Source of the DNA: Lichenostomus cassidix
Lineage: Eukaryota > Chordata > Aves > Passeriformes > Meliphagidae
DNA: 64,000 nt
NCBI GenBank assembly: GCA_008360975.2
Contig: CM039188.1
Span: 27,803,944 to 27,867,943, forward strand
Reading direction: 5' to 3'
Below the pieces are notes generated by a model. That model saw only the letters and a program-made list of their open reading frames with translations. It was not told the DNA's origin and searched no databases. Position numbers and translations under genes: made by a program. Below, one piece after another: positions 57,621 through 64,000 of the stretch; the first letter of the stretch is position 1; each line of letters starts with the position of its first letter.

Positions 57621-60600
57621 TCCAAGAGAAATTGGCCAGTGGGTTGGTAGATGATGTCTGTCAGCAATCACCTCCTTTAAGAGAACAGCAAGTGTTTTGC
57701 TTATTTGGCTGCCTGCCTATCTTAACATTAAGGAATGCCTGAAACCAAGGAAAGCTTTAGAAGGCTTTGTAACCTATTCTCTGTTCCATGTCCTTCTTCA
57801 AGAGGAAACCAGTAATTTCTGGGACCTACATCTCAGAAAATTCCACAGAGATCAGAAGCTTCAAAGGAATAAAATTAGGATAGCCTCAGCAAGAGTTGTC
57901 AGATGTTACCACTGAGCTCCCAAATGTGTGCTTTGGGCAGATCATTAGAAGTCACCAGAAGGAGACATCAAGGGAGAAGTGGTAAAACACTCAGAATATC
58001 TGACAAACTCTGACCTTTATTCTACTGCCTGCAAACCTGGCAGAGAAAATACTCATTACTAGCAGGGAGTAAACTGCTTGTACTTCTTGCAAAACTTAGA
58101 GCAATGAGCCATCAGATTGTACCAAGAATGCATCAGAAGAAATGCCGCTAAGTAGCATGACAACTTTTGTAAGTTTAATTCTAATCAAAGTAAAGATACA
58201 GGGAAAAATTCATGTATAGCACACTTGAAATGTGGTAGAGACTGTATAGTGTTGCCTCTTCTTCCATCATCTAGGGATCAGCAAAAATAGAATACTATTC
58301 CCTTTACATTAGATGGGCTCATCTGAAGATCATACAGCTGAAAGTTCTCAAGCAGCCCCAAGAGATTCAATCCAAACAGTAACAGCTGTTCTGTGGATGT
58401 GGCTCATCCTAGGTCCTACAAATAAGGAGGTGTTTCCCATAGTCATCAGAGGGTCAGTGCCCTCTATTTTACTTGAATCAAGAGCCAACACGTTTTGGCC
58501 CTGGACCTTTATCAAAAAACTTGGGAATGAAGCATTTGAGAGCAAACTGAGCAGAGGATGCTACACCATAACATATACTATGTCCATGTAGACAGAGCTG
58601 TGCTCTCAAACTACAGAAAAAAGCCACTTCTTGTTTTAATATTTCATACTGCTGTGAACTCTTAATTTCAGTCTTATGAAAGAAGTTCTATAAAACTGTT
58701 GAGACTACAACATCAACATTGTAACTGCAGCACACCTAATAGGTGCTATATTTTGATTTAAATTTAACTTTTATTGTTAGTGCAGGTGGAAAACAGTTCT
58801 GGCCAGTGCAGCTCCTTTTAAGTCTTGTAACAAAGCTTCTGTTAGGCTCAAGCTGCAGTTTGCTTTAACAAATGAACAGCAGATGTTCTTGATAAAGGAA
58901 AGTGGACATGATACATTGTTAAGCTCCTTCTGAGACTTTAAACACACAGAAACCATATCTCAAGAATAGTTTATCCCTTTTAAAAGCTTGCTTCTAAAAC
59001 AGAGAACTTGCCTGGCAAGGTTAAACATGAAAATGTTAAATATTTGGAGACTTAGCTATGACCTTGCAAACAAAGTGAAAAACCTTCCTCTTCTACAGAG
59101 CAGCCTAGAATCTACAGTTGTGTCATTAAAGCAAAACTGGAATATAGAGTAGAAGCAAACATGCTCACTTCAAAGCATTACCTACTGTATGTACAAGAAA
59201 AAATAATGGTCTTTCTGTAAACCCTGCGTGTGTTTAATTTTTCTACTTTGCACTCATCAGTGCAAAATGGCATTTGATACTTTATAGTCTGGGCACCAAA
59301 CACAAGATCCTTCTGCAGATGGCACCCCACAAATTTTAGTTTTGACTTGTGGAAGTAGTTTTGCGTAAGCTGCTTATTCTGTATCATACTATTCAGCCCC
59401 TTTTTGCAGATTGCAAAGGTGTTGAACACTCCACATACTACCACAGGTCTTTAGGGGAATCAGTTTTTATGGTGTTCAGCAGGGAAGAATTTATGACCTA
59501 TCCATGGAAGACCTATCCATGGAAGACATGGTCTGCTAACTGAAAAGCAGACAGCAGCTGTACATAATTTCTTCTTCAATCTTCTACATATAATTTTTTT
59601 TTTTTGTAAAATTCAGTGTCAAGAGTTCCCAGAGGAGCATGGGGGAACAGAGTATTGGTTTTGTTCTCAGTCACCAGGGTAGTATAGCTGTTTGAAAAAG
59701 GAGTTGCTTTCCCAGGTACCATAACCTCAGTAAGTCCATTTGTCTTATATTTTTTTCTGAAGGATTCAGGTGGAATTTCAGAGTAGCATTGGGTGTCAAG
59801 CTGCCTTGAGTACCTAAGTTCAAGCACCAGTTCAAACTTATGCAGCTCTTAAGAGAATGTTTAAGCCCTATTTATGTCTTTTGGAATTAATCATATGTAC
59901 AGGTGCTTTTCCTAAATTAGATTTTTATTTCATTTAAAGAATAAGTTTAACTGTATTGTTTTTAAAGTAACATTGTTATAGACGTCTTTAGACAGCCACA
60001 AAATAACCTGAAATATCACTCAGCTGAAACAGAGAACACTGCCAAGAAGGACTCTACCCTTTCCTGTGCAGAGGACAGGAAGGGAACACATTGTATAGAG
60101 AATCACATGTCTGTGGAGCTGGGATGTCAATCAGCAACTGAATCAGGGGCTGTAAACCTCTGTTACACTAATGGGGGCATTTTCACACAGCTGTTGCTGC
60201 CTCAGACTGGCAGAGTTTTTCTGATGCAGCTTTCATAAATCATTTTACCAGAAGCCACATCTGCCTTTTTACTCTCCCCACACTGTAGCCAGCTGACCTG
60301 TAGGCATTAGGCATGTGACAAGAGTTTTGTGCAAACCACCCATGGAGCTCACCTGGGCCTTTTTTTCCATAAGTTTTCTGAACTTAATATGGCATTATAA
60401 GTAGATTGAATTTCTGTCCATCTTTAGATTTTTTTAATATATTTATATTTAGTCATTGTCTGATTTTTGCCATTTTTAAAAATTTCTAGTTCAACAGTTC
60501 AGGATTAATATTTAAAGACATGCTGAGTTCAAGAGAAAGTTTGTGGGCTCACCTTTTCCTTCTAATGCTTTCTCTCAAAACTAAAATTGCTGTGATCTTG

Positions 60601-61412
60601 CTAGGAGAAACACACACATGCACTCAAAAGTAGCTGTTTAGGTTGTGGGAAAAGTGCTTACTCTGCGTGTGCTTTCAATAGAGCTCCACTTAACTGCAGT
60701 TGTTGCCATTCCTACTGAGAGGTCTGAACAAATTCAATGTTGTGTTTTCCATTAAACCTATGGGTGTGCAAGAGTCTCCCAAGCAGACAAACCTCCTATT
60801 TATTTGCCTATCCCAACAAACCAGCTTTGAGTCAAGGCTCTGAAGACCCAGTTCTGGCATTGTGAAAGTGATGCTCTTAAATCCAACAGCAGGTGCATAG
60901 ATAGCTGTGATATTTGCACCTATTGCACATCTTAACTTTATCTTCCAAAACCAGAAGTTATTTATCTCCCAAAAGGATAGCTTCATGTCTAGGATACCAG
61001 ATGGGAGTCATCTTGCACAGGACAATAAATCTCACCATGACTTGTTACTCCCTATAAATGTCAAGGGGGTAACAATGATTTTTATCTCTGCAGTTTTAGC
61101 TAGAAATTCCACCAGAGAAGGATCCAACTCTACTCTGGCCTGTGTATGTGTTAAATCCTGCAGAATAACACTAGTACTCCAGTTGAATTAGGCTGTTTAA
61201 ATGGTACCATGAAATGAGCAGAAATCAATACCATTTGTGGTAGTTCTTTAATCTGTATTTCCAAGATTTTATCATAATTTTCCTTCCAGTGCCTGGGCTT
61301 TTAGCATAACTTTGTACTGAAATATTCATATTTGCCTCCCTGCCGAGAGACAAACTGCTGAGTTATTTTTTTATAAAGGAACACCAGAATTTATGTAGAC
61401 AAAAATAATAAA

Positions 61413-61490
61413 GCTTAAGTAAATTGAACTCTCGAGTATATTGAATCTTGAGTATAGCTTAAGTATATTGAACTCTCTTCCAGAGAGTTC
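61413..61490. repeat. Small imperfect tandem duplication (44-base offset) ending in a hairpin
   Basis: GCTTAAGTAAATTGAACTCTC at 61413 recurs as GCTTAAGTATATTGAACTCTC at 61457. The second copy ends in a perfect 8-bp hairpin, GAACTCTC-TTCCA-GAGAGTTC, at 61470-61490. Confidence 0.7.
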
Positions 61491-63998
61491 GCAGAACAGA
61501 AAAAGTCTTTATTCACTGTTTGCTGGTATGGGAGGGCGAGGTAAATGAGTTAGATTTCAGATACAAGTTAGATTTCATACTACCATGTGTGTGCAGGTAC
61601 TTTTACAAACCTTTTACAAAACAGTGTGCATTGCACTAATATTCTAAGCCTTGCAAAAACAATTTTTTTTTTTTTTTGCAAAGCAAAAATACATGCACCA
61701 TCACTAGAAGCTTGCTTATGTATTATGGGAGGTACTGAAAGAATGGCAAACTCTCAAGCCACACAGTTATGATTTGACTCTACTATGCAGCTGGAGGAAA
61801 ATTACCATTCTCATTCAACGTGAGTTGAGAGAGCACAGAGTTGGATGAAGTAAGCTGAATGTGCCATTGCCAAAAGACAAATAATCATGAGAAGAATTAT
61901 TTAACTTGTCAGTCTTTGCCTCTCTTTTTTCTTTGAGCTACATGTGCAGATTGTTGTCATCTTTAAATGAAAAGCTGCACTTGGAATGCAGTAAGACTTT
62001 TAATTAGTGTTTTAGTAAGCTCAGCTGTTGTATTTATAGCAAATAGTATATTCTATAGAGTAACATTTACCATATTATTTTGAAAATAAGCAGAAAAGCA
62101 AGGAGAATGCAGAGAAAGATAAAATAACTTATTTTTCCATTTTGCCTCATTCTTCAAATGAAGTACAAAGGTCTCCATCTAAGTAATAAAAACAATGCAA
62201 AGCTGATTTTGAATTTGTACCAGTTTTAGCTACGGCATTTTCAAAAGACAAAGAATGCTTCGTTGTGTACGTTTGCAGGTTTACAACAATGCACTGATTT
62301 ACAGAGAATAAATCTATCTTCACCATCAAAAAGCCTAGAATTTTATTTTTTTAAAAGGAAAATTTCCAAGTTTCCACTCTGTCCATTCCTAAAACTCTAA
62401 AAAAGAAAGGCGTAAGAGCTTAGATCATCTCCAGAATCTCACTGCAACATATTCTTAATGTGGGACAGCTAGCCTAGAAGCCAGGATACTAACTTGGGAG
62501 TCAACAAACATGATTTAATTTCTAACCTATAGCCTGGTTGTGTAAGGTTTCCTAGAAGAATAAAGTCAGCATATTTAGGCAGGTAATTCAAAAGCCCTTG
62601 AACTGGACTACTCACCCCAGGGACAACCAGTCAGTGGAATGCCTTGATTTTCTGGCTCCAAGCAGTGCAAAGAGCTTTGACGTGTAACCTCTGAGAGCAA
62701 TAGGAGTAGCAGTGTCTCCCTCATACATGCACTAGCCCAACACATCAGCATCTCTCTTCTTCCAAAGCTTATTTCTCCAGCATGAGGAGAAAACAGATAC
62801 ATGTGTTCACATGGGATGCTGAATTATGAACTGGGATGACTTTTGGCTTAAGAACCATGATGAAGGCAGGTTTGTCCCCAGATACTGAACAATGAAGTCT
62901 AGAAGCTTGAGTAGAAAAATGGATGCTGTTTCAGGCCCCTGCTGGAGATTCAGTAACCTCCAGTAACAAGATAATGTCTTACAGACTGAACACTAAAAAC
63001 TGAACTAGAAACCTATAGAAGAACAATCTGGCCTTGCCTACTTTTACTCCTGAGTGCATCCTCTTTTGGGCTCCTGGTTTGTTGTTTGCCATGTCTGGGT
63101 GCACCAGAGGACCCAGTGAGAGCACATGGCAGTGCCTGCTGGGAGCAGAGCCTGTGGGATTGTGGCCAGCTGGTGATGGCACAGCCCATGCAAGGCTCCC
63201 CCTCGGCTCCTGGCTCGTGCTCCTTTGGGGAGCAGCCAGCCCTTGCTGCTCCCTGTCAGACAGATGGGCTTCTCCCCTTCATGAATGGCTTGAATTCACA
63301 GCAATGTAATTTTCTGTTCAGCATGCACTTAGATACTGGGGAGTCCAAATTTTACATGGAAAAATATTATGTTGTCTGGTTTTGCCCAGTAGGTTTCCAA
63401 ATTTTATACAGCATCCATGAGTGAACAGAGCCAAGTAACATGTCAAAAGCACAAATTTTTAGCTTTGGAGTCTAGGTGCTAGAGTGAGTGTGGATTGAGC
63501 AAAACCACAATGAGTAATGATGTGTTTTGATTATAAACCTTCTCCACATGTGGTCTTCTGCAAAGATTCTGAATGCATCATGCTTGCTGTCTCTTAATGA
63601 CTGCTCTCTTTTCCCACCAGGGCAAAGCAGAATTATATCAAAAAGTGTGACCTGGCATCATTTGGTGCAAACTCTCTGTGACACATTTACAGACAGCCAA
63701 ACACATCCTTTGCTATTTTATGAGGGGTTCTCATTTCTACATATGGCACTGAAACCTTTCCTGACCTTTCTGGTTTCATCAGCCAGATGCAGGCAAGAGG
63801 CTTGAAGTTCAAACCTTGTTTATGATGGCAGAAAGCAAATATATTACTAGTTAGCCAAATGCACATCTTATTATAAGCACTCTGTCCTACCTTTAGGGTG
63901 AGCTAGAAAAATAAAATTTAAAGCTTTCCTGTTAAAGACATATTTCTGGAAGAAAAAAATATCAACTAAAATATTACCCCCCCCCCTCATTTTCATAC

Positions 63999-64000
63999 CT
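63999..64000 (-). CDS. MYLK: Possible last two bases of the preceding MYLK exon
   Basis: The minus strand starts AGGTATGA at the window edge, a good donor (AG|GTATGA), followed by a G run (63986-63977) of the kind often found after donors. The Ig1 exon at 52530-52737 needs a phase-0 partner ending in a lysine codon in the chicken protein (FEGK, from memory). AAG|GTATGA would supply this if base 64001 is T on the + strand. Two bases alone cannot prove it. Confidence 0.3.

Larger units (their letters stand above)
52738..64000 (-). other. Intron of at least 11 kb upstream of the Ig1 exon, no coding exon found
   Basis: Reading the minus strand I found no exon encoding the N-terminus or the first half of Ig1, so that exon should lie beyond 64000. 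The stretch contains a 14-bp hairpin at 55035-55081, a possible CR1 remnant near 57541-57620, a small duplication at 61413-61477, a T run at about 61661-61678, a GC-richer block at 63040-63280 and a C run at 63977-63986. Confidence 0.65.

Noticed and set aside
59576..59827. 83-residue minus-strand open frame considered as the missing N-terminal exon
   Set aside because: No similarity to the MLCK N-terminus or an Ig A/B strand, and no suitable donor at its end.
1..64000. A novel multi-gene system, endogenous virus, CRISPR array or RNA gene
   Set aside because: Both strands were read for these; only MYLK exons, CR1 fragments and simple repeats were found.

Overview
The window is vertebrate nuclear DNA and almost certainly avian. 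It is AT-rich, intron-dominated and repeat-poor, and the interspersed repeats I recognise are CR1 LINE 3' ends of the kind found in birds. The one gene I can support is MYLK (myosin light chain kinase), on the minus strand. It runs from the high-coordinate edge to the low-coordinate edge and continues past both. The reconstructed protein is closest to the chicken long (non-muscle/endothelial, about 210 kDa) isoform as I remember it; the species cannot be fixed from the sequence alone.

Fourteen coding exons were placed by hand from open frames, GT/AG splice sites and reading phase. In gene order (+ coordinates) they are: 52530-52737, 50835-50883, 48156-48321, 45291-45456, 42480-42516, 40030-40604, 38195-38398, 36981-37115, 31357-31509, 15488-15625, 14643-14840, 13247-13493, 5878-5958 and 4632-5521. 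The phases chain without a break through all 14 (3,247 coding nt, about 1,082 codons). They encode the second half of Ig1, then Ig2 to Ig6, the actin-binding DFRxxL repeats, and the first half of the next Ig domain. The start codon exon (beyond 64000) and the rest of that Ig domain, Fn3, kinase, calmodulin-binding and telokin parts (below 1) lie outside the window.

Region by region: 1-4631 is intron with nothing recognised. 4632-5958 holds the actin-binding exon, a short upstream intron with a perfect CArG box and a TATA-like box, and a small exon; together they look like the internal promoter and start (ATG at 5229) of the short smooth-muscle isoform. 13-16 kb holds the Ig5 and Ig6 exons. 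15.6-31.4 kb is a large intron with three CR1 pieces, two of them tail to tail. 31-53 kb holds the Ig1 to Ig4 exons, two micro-exons, an 8 x 37 bp minisatellite, a CA repeat, a CR1 piece and a small GC-rich block with a CTCF-like motif. 52.7-64 kb is an intron of at least 11 kb with no coding exon; the last two bases may be the 3' end of the preceding exon.

The coding logic is that of one scaffold kinase gene with nested isoforms. The long form adds N-terminal Ig domains and two extra DFRxxL-type repeats to the short form. I found no other protein gene, RNA gene, CRISPR array or novel multi-gene system. Other open frames in the window look like chance frames or antisense shadows.
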